Shown piece by piece: positions 13,690 through 27,700 of a DNA stretch of 64,000 nucleotides. The stretch is from Chrysomallon squamiferum (taxonomy: Eukaryota > Mollusca > Gastropoda > Neomphalida > Peltospiridae): positions 29,702,750 to 29,766,749 of the forward strand of contig CM022671.1 of assembly GCA_012295275.1 (NCBI GenBank). Reading direction: 5' to 3'. Both the position numbers and the translations under genes were made by a program. The notes under the pieces are model-generated. The model worked only from the letters and a program-made list of their open reading frames with translations, made no database searches and was not told the DNA's origin. Position 1 is the stretch's first letter; every line of letters starts with the position of its first letter.

Positions 13690-14045
13690 TGATAATTTTT
13701 GCAGACTTCTTTTGCATGGCCGCCATGATTGGACACCAGTCGATGACTGGTAGACAGCAACTGTCAGTGAAAAATTCAAAATCAAATCAAACCGTATTTA
13801 TAACATACTAAACATATTATAAGTAACCGTATCTTAATTACCTTTATGTTTCTCTACCAAAAATGATTTGTCTTCTGAAAGATTAAAAGACGAAAAATCT
13901 GGCTAACCCAAATAACAATAATCCTCTTCCTTCTGTTCTGGCGATCGACGCACCCTTTTGCGCACACGGAAATGATGCCACATAAACCCTGGCGTAATTT
14001 CCTTCTCGTCATCGGGTCACTTATTTTTAGAAAAACCATCTCGAT
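13690..14045. promoter_or_regulatory. probable shared promoter region between LIS1 (-) and METTL16 (+), with possible LIS1 5'UTR exon ending at 13842
   Basis: The two genes start 2.2 kb apart, head to head. This segment is less AT-rich than its surroundings. It holds an inverted CCAAT box next to a GCCGCCAT motif (about 13719-13734), typical of TATA-less YY1/NF-Y promoters, and a cluster of CG dinucleotides around 13940-13960. A minus-strand donor (AAAG|GTAATT) at 13842 could splice to the acceptor at 13156. On the plus strand a weak acceptor at 15210 could join a METTL16 leader exon. The start sites are not visible from sequence. Confidence 0.35.
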
Positions 14046-15224
14046 TAATTTTTTTTTACAAATAGAAATAAAACTTGTAAAAGTTTAGATATTTATTGCA
14101 CAAAATAACATCATGATGATGATGATATGGCATTGTCTGATCAGGATAACAATAATTATTATTTGTGAAAAACTGACGAATCACTATTGAACAGTTCTTT
14201 TTAATGTATTTCTTCTCCAGTGGAAATTACAGTCAACATAAAAAAAAAAAAAATTATTTTGAATTTCATTGTTTTTAATATATAATTTTACAGATCTGTA
14301 AGAAGGGGGAATTATGAAATATTCAGAAACGTAATTACAGATTTTGAGTTTTTGTATTAGTATTAATTTTTAAATAATGTATTTTAATTTGATTACCATC
14401 ATTAATGTCAGTTTTGACATATTTGTTTCCAAAGTAAGAAAATATTTTTAAAAAATCAAGGTAAACAATAAACAAGTATTTATGCGCTTTCAGCATGTAA
14501 CATATGCGAAGAAATAAGTAAAAATGTATCGTAAAATTTACTAAATGTATGATGTTTTAAATTATTATTAAAACTGAGAAAGGAACTCTCTGACATAATA
14601 TATTAAAGTCTAATGGCTACTTAAAAATAACAAAAATGTACGCATTAAATTATACACAACGGTCTTTAATAAACCAGAAGGCGTTTACTAACTGAAATGA
14701 AACATATCTGAAATACTGGAAGCTTTTTCTTATTTTATTTGTGATTCTTAAAGGAGGAAAATAGACCTAACTGATTGGAATGGCAGCCTTCAGAAGCATC
14801 GTGTTTACATATAATATATAGTTACAATAATGAATTCTTTGCTTTCAGATATTGCCAACTTATGTAAAATTAACGACTGAAAAGAAAATAATTATATCTT
14901 TAGAACTTTATCTATAAGTACGTATAAAAAGTAGTATTGAGATAGAAATTGAGTTTTCTTTCAGTTACACTATTCATTACCTTTTACCGCAACTAACCTT
15001 ACTTCGATTTAAATCTTTAAAACGTAAATGATTGTATTGTTACACGTATAAAAACTATACATAAGTTCGGTCGTATTATATAAATAAAACTATAATAATA
15101 ATAATAATAATAATGTTTAAATGAGAGAGAAAAAAATATAGATTTACGAGAGGATGGGGCTAGTCCATTTTTATCGATAATAAAATCCAGTGTTATTCTT
15201 GTAATTGCAGCAATAAAAGTCAAA

Positions 15225-18200
15225 ATGTCTTTGAACAAGTTTATGCATCCAAGAAACAAATACAGAAACCAAAAACCTAACTTTAAAGAGCTTGCATCAA
15301 AATATCCAGAGTTTGCACAGCACACCACGACAGACGAATCAGGAAAGGTACATCTTGACTTCAAGGATCCAAATGCACTTCGAGCCTTAACCAAAACTTT
15401 GTTAAAACATGATTTTCAACTTGAAGTGGACTTGCCATCTGATCGTCTGGTTCCAACTATACCACTTCGTCTTAATTACATTCACTGGATTGAAGACATT
15501 CTTGGCAGTAAGGAAGCAAATGTCAAAGGGATTGATATTGGTAAGAGTTAAACTTAAAGTGAATCATTGCTGGTGTGTCGATGCCATAACAATTTGACAA
15601 GGATTTTCAGTTCATTAAAAAAAAATATTCTGAAAAAAAACTCCAACAAAAAAACAAACATTGTCAGACTTCATACATCCTCTTGAGTTTCTTGTTTTAC
15701 AGTTGTAATTTATGATTAGCAAAGATTGCCATTAATAATTCAATAATTATTTGGAAGTAAAACCTCTAAAAATACTCTTTAAATTTTGTTTAAAAGTATT
15801 TTCTATTTTTAATGTGAAAATTGCAGTTACTATATTAAACAGTAAATGATTTAAAAATTATTTGCATAGTGAATGCATAAAATTTCACTGCCAATACCAA
15901 AATGTCCCAAATGTAAAACAAACTGAAATTTAAAGTTCATAATATATATTTATTATGTAGTTAAAAACAACTTTATAAAAATGTATTAATAATTATTAAT
16001 AAATACATTTTAAAATATTAGAGTGTAATAGATTTTAGAGCTATTGTAATATAGATACAGTATTAATTAACTAATTATTATTGTTTATTTGTTCTTTTTT
16101 ATTTATTATATAAATGCTTGTGTAAAATATTTGATAGATAATATTTTCTCTCACTAGGAACGGGATCTTCGTGTGTATATCCCCTTCTTGGCTGTCGACT
16201 CAGTAAGTGGTCATTCCTGGCTACAGAAATAGATGCACAGAATGCTCATTTTGCAGCCAAAAATGTGGAAAAGAATAAAATGGAAGACATGATCAAAGGT
16301 TTGTTACTCTGATATCTGGAACTGTATTATTTGTTTAATTTAAAAATACATATATATATTAAATAGTTTCACTTATTCATTTTAATTAACTAGAAACCTT
16401 TTTGAAAATACAGTGATGCATACATGTCAATAAATGTATTCATCAAATCTTTTTGTATATTTTTTAATGTTTGGTTGTAGTGAAAAAAGTTTCAAAAGGA
16501 GACATCCTACTGGCTGCTGTGAAGGATCTTGACGAGTCCTATGACTTCTGTATGTGCAATCCTCCTTTTTTTGCCGATCACCTCGAGGCTCAGGCAGTTA
16601 CGACGTCACGCAGCATAGACAGAGCTGACCCGTTTTCTGTGAGCACTGCCAGTCCCGAGGAGAGTATTTCTGTTGGAGGAGAGACAAACTTCATCTCGCA
16701 GATGATAGATGAATCAGTAATGCTGAAAGAGAGGATAAAGTTAGTGTAATTCTTACCTGAGTTGAGTGTACTGTAATTTGTTGGTAATGATAATTAAAAT
16801 GTGTAAATACAATAAGTTTTAAGTCATTGTTTTTGTAATATGACAGACATTTCAACTGCCTGTTTTTATCTCTCTGTCTGTCTGACTGTTGTATGAAGCT
16901 GGTGTTGTCTCCCTTACCACACATGCCAATAATATTGTGGGTTTTTTAAGTTTTCTTATCAAATACATATATGTTTGTTTTGTTAACTGAAACAATAAGC
17001 TGCACTATTTCAGGATATTTACAAGTATGGTTGGAAAGAAATCAAGTTTACCACAGCTGAAAGAAAAACTTCGATTAACACAGGTACCAATAATATTTTC
17101 GAAATATTTTTAATAATAATTAGTACTGGAACATCTGAAATAAAACATTTTTAGATAGATAATAAAATCTTTGAAGAAATTAATGTTAATTAATTCCATA
17201 CATTAACAACTATAATACTTTTGTATAATTATTAATATGTAATAATTTCACCTGTAGGTCTGTATTCAAAATTCAATATTTCCATTCCTTTGAATCCAAA
17301 GTGAAGAACCTTAAACAGATACAGTTTTTCTATAGTAACAGTAATGCATTTTTTTATAATTTTTCAGGGAGCCAGTTTTGCTACTACTGAATTTTGTCAG
17401 GGCAAAACAATGAGATGGGGAATTGCTTGGACATATGACAATTCTGTTACATTTCCAGTAAGAGGCAGAGATAATGAAATAATTTTTATATTAAACTGTC
17501 TGTGATGTACTAGATTATAATATATTTATTTTTATGTGATGAAAAAAAAAAAAAATTATTCAAAATGTATAAAATTAATGGAAAAGGGTTCGCTAAGTAA
17601 AAAAAACTATTACAAAACATTCATTTCATATGAGTTTTTAAAATGTTTATATTATATTCCAGTTCATAACTAATTCCTGTTTTAAAATAATGATGTTTGT
17701 GTCAGAAATTTGATTTGGATATAATGAAAAATTGATTTAATTAGACAGATTTGGTAACCCCTAAATATTCACTAAATATTCATTTATTAAATACATGATT
17801 AATCTTCATTAATACACATTCAGTGAAAGATTAACCATTACTGTTCGTGTAGTTTCTGGGAATTTATGAATGAATTACATTGGCTGTTCTGAAGTTAAGC
17901 CAGAAGAAACTTATTTTTATTTATTGTTCCTCACAGTTAAACTAACTTGGTAACTGAGTGTAACAAAACAAATTCTGTCAAATATAGATCTCTGTATTTA
18001 AGACTACAATTTTGTAGAAATCACTTTTCCACGCGACAAGGAAAGAAAAACCTCCACTGCAGTACGTGATTCCCCTTGGAGCAGGTTGTTGTCTTTATGA
18101 AACAGCCGACCTCACTCAGTACATCAGAAATTTACTCACAGAACTCCAGGTAAGTCGTTTTAGGTAAATATAATCATTATTGTTCTCAGTTCATTAAGCA

Positions 18201-19567
18201 CACAATCTGGCTGCAGCATGTTGTGACAGGAAGACAAGTTAACTGTTTGTTAACATAATTCAGTGAATGGCTGTCTAATTGTAAAATTAGATTTTAATTA
18301 GATTTGAATATTAGAAACTATAAAAAAACAAAACAAAACCAAAAAAAAACCCCCATACTTTTTTTTCTAATTAAATATATTTATGAAAGAAAATTGTTTG
18401 GTAAAAATAATTTAATTTTTTGGAATTAGAAAAATATTTAATGGAAATCTTTTTATTTTATTTTTTTCCTTAGCATAATTGTGTGACATTTATTTTTTAA
18501 TATTTTTTTAAAAGATTAAATACAAAGAAGGAAAAGGAGATGCTCTGTGCTCATCCTGGTTTATAATTGCAAAAGACAAATCTTGGTTAAATCAGAGACG
18601 AAAAAGAAGACAGTTGCTAAGGGAAACTGACAAACAGAGAAACACGGACCTTTCAAAAAACACCTTGGATTCTAAAACAGTACAAGATGATTATAAAACA
18701 GTACAAGATGATTCTAAAACAGTACAAGATGATTCTAAAACAAACTTAAACAATAATAATAATAATAACATCAAGGAAGAAGAATGTGACAAAAACACAG
18801 ATGAAAAAGTGACAGGAAAAAGAAAACTTGATTCTGTTGAGACTAATTACCAAGCCAAGAGAATGCATTTAAATACTGATAATGCTGAACTGAACACTGA
18901 TAAACTGGAATGTAATAAAAATGAACAATCTAGCACTGCACAGATCACATATACTGCCGATAGTCAGGTTGTAAAATCAGCATCAGATATTGTCATGATT
19001 ACAGCAAAACACAAACTTGAATCGTCTGAAGATACAGAAAATCAGACAAAAAAGTTAAGATTAGATAATGATGACCCAAAAAATAAGAACAATGAAGAAC
19101 AAAATGTTTATTCAACCAAAGCTCAAAAATTGCCAGCTACACTGAATGATACCAATATTTCAAGCAGACTAGATAATCATGGTAAGCAGGCAGATTCAAG
19201 TGCTAGCCAAACAGAATGTAAGACTGGTTTTGAAACCAAAGCTATGGAACTGGCATTTACATCAGACAATATCAGGATCTCAGATAGTCTCAAAGTAGAT
19301 AACCATGGCAACCAGACAGATTTAAATGCCAACAGTTCTGGTAAAAAGCCTGTTACTGATATTGTTGGAAAGTGTGTGCCAGCGTCAAGTAAAACAAAAG
19401 TGCTGCCAAAAGTAGAAGAAAGAGAAGACTGTGTTTTGAAATGTTACATAAATCTGAAAAAGGTAGACAAAGATTTTGTTCTGGAACTGGTTTGGGTTGA
19501 CGGTGAAAGCAGAGAAGTGATGTTTCAGTTGATGCAATATTTCAAAAACAAACTAAAGGCCCCATGA
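15225..19567 (+). CDS. METTL16: METTL16, RNA N6-adenosine methyltransferase (U6 snRNA / MAT2A hairpin)
   Basis: METTL16 transfers a methyl group from SAM to the adenosine of UACAGARAA in U6 snRNA and in MAT2A 3'UTR hairpins, and so controls SAM synthesis; it acts in the nucleus and cytosol. Seven exons: 15225-15540, 16158-16298, 16481-16739, 17014-17083, 17368-17457, 18018-18149, 18515-19567. They join in frame to 686 aa (human 562). The N-terminus MSLNKFMHPRNKYR is the basic RNA-binding leader. The SAM motif GIDIGTGSS is at residues about 102-110 and the catalytic NPPF at 179-182, within YDFCMCNPPFF. Residues about 293-380 match the first C-terminal conserved region, and 641-686 match the second. 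In between is a long low-complexity tail. The start is set by homology; the gene diverges from LIS1 and converges on CLUH. Confidence 0.96.
18515..19567 (+). CDS. METTL16: METTL16 last exon: RNA-binding C-terminal regions with a long disordered insert
   Basis: The exon opens with WFIIAKDKSWLNQRRKRRQL, matching the Trp/Arg-Lys-rich end of the first vertebrate-conserved region that positions U6. About 250 residues rich in Asn, Asp, Lys, Ser and Thr follow, with no fold recognised and repeated KRKL/KKLRL-type basic clusters (possible nuclear localisation signals). A 21-bp unit encoding KTVQDDS-like heptads is repeated three times near 18677-18740. The end (LKCYINLKKVDKDF...VWVDGESREVMFQLMQYF) aligns with the extreme C-terminus of human METTL16. 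The insert explains the 124 extra residues. Confidence 0.9.
   Translation: MKYKEGKGDALCSSWFIIAKDKSWLNQRRKRRQLLRETDKQRNTDLSKNTLDSKTVQDDYKTVQDDSKTVQDDSKTNLNNNNNNNIKEEECDKNTDEKVTGKRKLDSVETNYQAKRMHLNTDNAELNTDKLECNKNEQSSTAQITYTADSQVVKSASDIVMITAKHKLESSEDTENQTKKLRLDNDDPKNKNNEEQNVYSTKAQKLPATLNDTNISSRLDNHGKQADSSASQTECKTGFETKAMELAFTSDNIRISDSLKVDNHGNQTDLNANSSGKKPVTDIVGKCVPASSKTKVLPKVEEREDCVLKCYINLKKVDKDFVLELVWVDGESREVMFQLMQYFKNKLKAP
18677..18740 (+). repeat. METTL16: in-frame 21-bp tandem repeat within METTL16
   Basis: Three successive 21-bp units encode (S/Y)KTVQDD heptads. Because the unit is a multiple of three, copy-number change would not break the frame. It lies in the disordered linker. Confidence 0.85.
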
Positions 19568-22500
19568 AAGAAAATTTTTGACCAAAATATGTTTTGTATA
19601 TTATCATAAAATATTGCTTAGAATTGAAATACCAGGCATATTAAATCAAAATTCAGAGCTGAAAATGTCACTTATTTTTCTTTTCTTTCTGGTTGTTTCT
19701 TATTAAATTAAAGGTGATAATTTTGTACTCCATACATACATATATACATATATACTACAACAAAAATTTAAATTCCATATTGTTACTAGTTGTTTTTGTT
19801 ATTTGTTCCAACTTAATTAATAAATCTCCACAATAGTTTTGAACTGTGTGTTTTGACTCGTGTTTCAAAATTCCATTAACTTTCTTTATTACTAATATAT
19901 GATGTTGTAATTTATCCGAGTACAGCTGAACAGGGTTTTAAACCAGTTATATTAATATAAAAAAATATATGTCCAACATGTCTATAAAAATTCCATACAG
20001 AAATAGCATTTTGCTATCAGTTGTTGCATAACAGATCTTACAAGTGAATATTTGGTTAATGACAACACTATAAATTTCTTTATTCCTCTTCAAAACTTGA
20101 TGTTAAATGAAATTAACTCCTTTATTTCAAAATTATTTGCATCACATGTAGATTTATACAAACACATACTCACTTTCACACATGCATATGAACACACATA
20201 TATAAATATTCAAATTTTCAACATGATCAAAGACAACACCAGGCCAATTTTGTTAATATTTTTTTTATTGCTTTTCACTCTTGATTATAAATTCATATGT
20301 CACTCTGGATTGTAAACCTACACATACACATACAAGCACTCCACACTAATAAACTAGGCAACCAAACAAAAAACAAAACAACCACCTACACTTAGTTGAT
20401 GCACAAATAGCAATGAAATGTTCTAAATAGTTACACTTAATGAACACAGTGACAGAAGGAATCCATAGTTTCATCATTTCAACAGCTGTTCCAACATAGT
20501 GAGATTGGGTATTTAAAAAAAAAATTTGTGCCTATTACTGAAACAATTGTCCAAATACTTGATGAAAAATTAAAAAAATAATAAACAGCAAAGTGGAAAA
20601 AAAAATTGAATTTGTTAAAAAGTTTGCTAAATACAAATGTTACCTGCATTTATATTAAACTTGTTTAGTTTCTTGTGATTCATGACATAGTAAATTAAAG
20701 AGCCAATTGATTTCATAAGTTATTTTGGTTCTAGTATGAATGTGCGCTTTGAAACAGGCACAAGATATTCCTGCAGAAATATATATATATATATAAATAT
20801 AATATGTGTATGTATGTGTATGTATATAAAAAAATGTGACTGGGAACAGCAAATTTCATTTATGTACATATAAAATAAAGTGTATCAGACCTCTTAAACA
20901 AAATGCATGAAGCTGGTAGCCCAATTCATGCTTTGTTTTATTAAATATCAGCTCTGTAAAATGGCTACCCTTGATACTGAATCAATGTACAGGTAGGTGA
21001 CACATGAATCATTCTCCTTTATTACTGAACACAGCAAATAAAAATTCTAGTAATAACATAGTAAAAAAAAAACAATAAGAAAAACAAATGTACAACAAAT
21101 TGAAAAAACATGAGCACACGCAAACTGGTTAATAGAAAGTGTTAACAAATCTAACAAATAAATCTATTCAGGAAAGTTGTAACAAAACAGAAGTCAAATC
21201 AAGATTGATTTCAATAAGAGTTGATTACAAGATGTAATTTAAGCATTAATGTAAGAATATTTTAAAATAATTACTTAAGATAATTAAATTGTGAAAAAAA
21301 AAAAAAAAAAAAAATATAGCTATGTCACTTTCTTTCAATGTTTTTAAGTTAAAACTGAAGAGTGCCCTAAAAACAGCTATCTTGAAAAACAAGCATGTCT
21401 GTCTGTGCATAATAGGTCTATTCTTCGATATTAATCTTTTAAAAAAATAAGTGATAAAAAATAAATTTCAACAAAAAACCCTAACAAAGCACTTGGAGAT
21501 GTAACAAAAAGAAGAAAAAAAAAGCTTGATTTGGTTAGGAATATATTGAAATGATTTTGTTTTTAATATAATTTTAACTTTGAGAATACCAATATTCAAC
21601 TGCTCAAGGAAAGTAACAGCTTGTTAATAATGGTTTTAACCCTCCACGCAATTAAATGCATTTTCATAAAGCAACTTAATTTTGTCAGTGTGATTCTGAA
21701 CAGATCCCAAACAATTTTTCCTTTTCAGGAAAGTGTTACTATCTAAAATTATTTTTAAAGAGCCAACCAAACTATAGCTAATCCCACAAAATGATGTTTT
21801 CCCTTCCAACATCCAATACTGATGTAAACTTTTCTCTCATTTCTTTCACTGTAACAAACAAAGCAATTTATTTATTTATTTATTTATTTAAAATTACTGT
21901 TGAACAAAGACTTTTCACCTTTGGACAATATAAAATACAATTCACTCTGATGAAGTATGGCATATTTAAAATACTGAAGTTTTATATTTATATCAGAACA
22001 AAAAATAATAATAATAATCAAACCATATTGGTAAGATTTGATAATATAACAACAAGTTAAGTATATTATATTCCCATAGTTACTTTATTCCATTTAAAAG
22101 AAAAAGAGAATATTCTGAAACTCTAAAAATTAATTTGAATGTGAAAATAATTTCACTTTTCTTTAGATGAAATGCCATTTCATAAAATGTAAATATACTT
22201 TGCAACAATTAAAGATATTAAACAGTGTGTAAACAAGAAAATACAAACTGAAGAAAGTGCAATATTACAAATTTAAAAAAAAAAAAAAAAAAAAATGTTA
22301 CTAGTGCTCATATTAAATTAGATTTCTACAAATATGTTTTGTACAACAACTGTATAAAATATTATCTCTTATGATTGATTATATTTTTGGTAAATATTCT
22401 TCAACTTCCTTTACATACATAGAAAGATCATATTACTTGCATTACTTAATTTTCAGTAGGTCTTCACAAATACTAGATATGGCCAAGTCTGTGTAAGGAT

Positions 22501-24702
22501 TATGTACAAAAAAAAAAAAAAAAAAAAAGAGGAATATTCAGGTATTTCTTAAATCATGGAATGTATACTACACAAGGATCTACGTAAATTATCCTGTTGG
22601 TTACACTATAATCTGTGAACATAATGGTGAAGATAATGCAAATAATTTTAAGTAGACAAAAAAAAAAAAAAAAAAAAAAAAAAATAATAATAATAATAAT
22701 TTCAATACAAAATATAAATGATTGATGAGATTATTAACATGATGATGAAATTTTTTTTTAAATTTAGAAGGTATCAAAGAGATGTTTTTAAATTTTAGTA
22801 GATTTTACCTTTCTGAATAAAATCCCATGAATCTTGTAACAGTATAGTAACAGTACATCATTTTAAACAAAAAACAAAACTGGTTAAAAAGTTATTCATT
22901 AAATTGTTTAAAAAATATATATATATTAATTACATAGGACCCTGAAATAGTTCAGAATTATTATTTTTTTTTCTTAAAAGTAATTATTAAGAGCAAAAAT
23001 TTGTTATTAACTGCCTGCAGTTTTAGTAGAGCTATAACATTTTGTAAGAAATATTCACTTACAATGTAAAATTTTAAATATTAAGAAACTATTTCAATAT
23101 GGCTGTAAATTTTTAACAAATATATATAACATTTTTTGAAATGTTTAAATTTTCTTTAAAATATTTAAATAAATATTTAGTCATAATATTAAGTCTTTTA
23201 AGAAGTGTCACTTAGTATTGTGAATATTTAGTAAATATTAACAACCTGAGAAAAACTAAAGTATTTATAGTAAAATAAACTTTTTAACAAAGATTAACCA
23301 TTTTTTCTTTTTATGATCTGTTTTTATTAGCATTAAAACTGATCCATTATTAAATTATCTGAAAATTAATATAAACTAACATGATGATATGAGACAACCA
23401 ATAAAAAATTAAAAATTTTATATTTGAAAAATTAATCCAATAACATGCAGGTGAATTTCATATTTTAGGTTATACAATAAAAAAAAAATCCACAAAAAAC
23501 AAAAACAAAATTATATGAAAAATATATAATTGTACACATTCATACATATCAACTATTCCCTTCTATCTATATCACAGATGTAATTCACCTAAATACTTTT
23601 TAAACTTTCACAAAGTTTATTATTAAAAATATCCTGAACCTCCTACAAGAATTTTTTTTTCACTCAAAAACTAATCTATCTGGTTTTAACATGGTTGGTG
23701 ACAGAGAATTTCATACACTTTATTATTATTTTTTTAAAATATTTTATATATGATGTCTTCATCCTATGATTTTCTGGTTATGTTGACCATATGAGGATCT
23801 TGTTTATGTTAGTAAGTAAAACCTCATCCAAGGTTTATCATCATCATCATTATTATGCCACTAATGGACCATCTCCCAAATGTTAGTGAAAACATAATAA
23901 ATTAACAAAAACAATTTCTTTTTATAAGTAAAACTCTCAGAGCTTCACAAGTCTGATATATCAAAAAAAAAAAAAAAAAAAAAAATAATCACCAGTTCAT
24001 ATTTATGCATTTTCAATTTCAATTTATGCTATAAATTTTGAGAAATGTAACATTCTCTTTACTCTCCAGGTAAAGATAAAAAACGTTTTTATTTATTTAT
24101 TTTTTTATTTTTTAAAATGACAAAAAATTATAATTAATTATTCAGTCCTTTTGTATATATTTTTTAAATGCCTGGTCCTTCAATGAAAACAAGGTTTCAG
24201 GACAATTCTTGGAAACAAGATCAGAGTAGCAAAATGAAATTAAAAGCAATTTATAGAAGCTTTTAACAAGTTGAATGAAGAGGTACTATCAATACCTTTA
24301 CAGAAACAAAGCATCACAGTGGAGTCATATATCAATACTAGCATATCTCAGTATATCTAGTAAGAAAAATCTTGTGTTTCTCAGATATCCAGTAAAAATA
24401 TCATTAATCTTGTCTTAAACCAGACTAGGGCTCTTGTATTTATAATACCAACAAGATTTCAGAATATCTGTCTAAGTGGAGCAGAAAACATGGTAACCAG
24501 TAATTGTTATTTAAAAAAAAACACAAAACAAAACAAAACAAAACAACTAATGTAATTTTCAGGTAAACAATGCTCGTAAACAGTCTACTTTCATTAGGAC
24601 ACCTGTAGGGATACCCGGAGCACCTCTTCATTTCAAAGACATTAATGATTGATCTATGATACAATGTTATTTATTACAAAGTACTTAAATAAATGCCAAA
24701 CA
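19568..24702. other. tail-to-tail interval between METTL16 and CLUH
   Basis: No coding exon is seen. A plus-strand AATAAA near 19817 could end METTL16. A minus-strand AATAAA at 24675-24670 lies only 28 nt after the CLUH stop and could end a short CLUH 3'UTR; longer forms are possible. The rest is AT-rich, with A runs at 21295-21314, 22275-22294, 22509-22528 and 22659-22684, an ATTT run near 21868-21890, and AT runs. I see no mobile element. Confidence 0.5.
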
Positions 24703-27700
24703 TTATCCATCTGTGACGGCTACTTCTGTCAGTTTTGTTTCAGGGTTTGTGTCTCCGTTAAGTATCGGAGTAGGTGCATTATCGAGTTTGATTTGCAATT
24801 CATCCTTAATGCACTTCTCGGACGAGTTTTCAGTTTTGTCTTTGTGATCACAACATCCATCAGTCTGTGCGTCGGTGATTTCAGTGATTTTTGCTTCACT
24901 TTTGTTCCCTGGGTTTCGTTTTGACATCTCTTGTCGGAAACGCTCGATATCATCCGGGCTGTAAATTTTGCAAAATATTCAACCAATCATTTCAATATTC
25001 TTTCTTCTACTGATTAAAATGTTATTACTTTAATAATGTGGAACTAATGATAAATTTCCTAAAAATTATTATTATTGGTTTTTGTTTTGTTTTTTAACTA
25101 ACATTTTTCAAAATGGCAAAATGAAATTGCAAAATAAAATGTACATTTACACTATTAAAACACTGTAGAGCTTTCCTGTGAATTGATATATATATATATA
25201 TATGAAAACTGAAAAACATGCTTTGTGTCTAGGTTATTATGTGTCTGGCTCTATGTGTATATTGTACATGCTCATTTAAACTTCTTTTTTTTTGTCAGAA
25301 CAGAATGATAAAGAAAACCAAATAGATTTGTGAATCAGAAATATTTACCTTATTTGAACAAAGACGATGCCATTGATTACATTCAGTGTATCCAAAACAC
25401 TTGATAAAGAAGGTGTCTGAATCTGAATAAAAAGTGATGAAACGATTTAAAAATTAGAAACTCCTAAAAACACTTTTTTCACAAAACAAAATTCACTGTT
25501 GAATGTTACCTAAATTTTAAAAATATTGGTATTTTGGATGACTAATGAAAGCACCCGCTACCCAAACAAATTTTTTTAAAATAAATTTTCTATCTAATTA
25601 AAACAATGATCGACACTTTACAGTTGTATACTTTGTTCATTTTAAAGAATTAAAAGTAATTTCACTACAAATGGTTACTTCATTTCAACAAAAGAACTGT
25701 ACCAAACCATAATGTGACTGTGTTTTTAACATGACAGAAATATTCTCTTGAATTTTAAACTGCACTTGTAACCTTGATCTTACCTTGTCTATAGGAGGAA
25801 AACCACATAAAACTGGCAAAATACAAAATGGAAATACCTTTCCTCCAATGAGTAATAAATAAAGCTATGAGCATCAACCTACTCACTGAATAATTTAAAA
25901 CCACAATTCCGGTTTACCTGAATAGGAGGAAAGATGATGTTCTTGTCTCCTTTGTAAATCTCGTTCATCTTTTTCTGAAAGACAACAGCCTGCTGTGTGA
26001 GATGTTTCAAACACTCGGAACTCTCCTTAGTCCGGTCATGCTCCTCTCCAAGCTGCAAAACAACAACTTTATTCATTACCAGTTACTTGTGTTTTCTCGT
26101 TTCCCCAGTGTTAAATGGTTTATGCAATAATTTCTAGTGGGGAGATCAGTTCAACTTGGAGCTATGAAGTTTTGGTACCAAATCAGTTACAGATCAGCCT
26201 GACACAATATACCCAGACACACACAAATGATCATTATAAATGTGTAACAGTTTGTGATTACAATATAAACAGCACAAGGAAAACGATGTCTAAATACATA
26301 ATAATTCAAATTACCATCTGCTTGTAGATTGCGTATGCTTCCTTCTCACTCTGAAGTGCTGCACGGAAATCTCCACGACAAGAGTGAGTCCTAGCAACCA
26401 GATGGTAACTCATGGCAACCTTTAGACTCTTAGCACCAAAGTACCTACAAAGAAAAACAACAACATTTAACTTTAAAATAAAATACTGGCTGGACAAATT
26501 TTAAAATAATTAAGTAAGTTCACATAAAAGATTGACCAACACTGTTTAAGATCAATTTTGTACCCATGGCATGAAGCACCAAGCTCCATAAAGAGAAGGT
26601 GAGATTAACATGGAAATATTTCTATAACCTCAACTGATTATGAGAATTGTCATGGCCAAAAGGCTTGAACCCTTGCCCGTGAGGTTTATGTAAGTGTATG
26701 ATAAATATAATTGTGCCACGTCAGAAATGACTTTTAGAAAACAAATTTGCAGTCTCATCTTTGCAGAATATCTACTGCACATAGAAATTGATGATATTTT
26801 TGTAGAAATTATTAATATAAGTAGAAAAGTTTCTTTTCTTTTCTTTTAATATCAAGCTAAATCATAAGAAAAATGTACACACATTTAATATCAAAATGAC
26901 AGATTTAAAAAAATGACTACTAAATATAATAATTTTATTTACTATATTGTATCCATGGCATGAAGCACCAAGCTCCATAAAGAGAAGGTGAGATTAACAT
27001 GGAAATATTTCTATAACCTCAACTGATTATGAGAATCATCATGGCCAAAAGGCTGGAACCCTTGCCCGTGAGGTATAAATAATATAATTTCTGAACTATT
27101 TCAACAGCCCAGATACACAGCTGTTTCATGTATCAAAATAAGCAGTGTAAAAGTGTATAGAGTTTTAATTCATTACACATTTTTTATTTTTGTTTCCAAG
27201 CTTAATGAAGCAGTCATAACCAAATGTAAGGAAAAGTAAGGAAAACATTCACAAACAAAATCATCAGTTACTATGAATGAAACAACAAATTTTGAAAAAC
27301 CTGAATTGTATAGGAAGATATTATCATTCGTTTTGTACCCATGGCATGAAGCACCAAGCTCTATAAAGAGAAGGTGAGATTAACATGGAAATATTTCTAT
27401 AACCTCAACTGATTATGAGAATCATCATTGCCAAAAGGCTTGAGCCCTTGCCCGTGAGGTTTAAATACAATTTCTGAATGTTTCAACAGCCCAGAAACAT
27501 AGCTGTTACATACAACATAAAAAGCAGGGTAAACTTGTGTGTAATTTTAATTCATTACAAATTTTGGATTTCTCAGCTTAATGAAGCAGTGATAACCAAA
27601 TACAAGGAAAAGCAAGGAAAAGATTCATAAAACAGTTGTTTTTGTATCCATGGGAAAAAGCTCCATAAAAGATGATGGATTAAATGGAAATTCAAACTCA

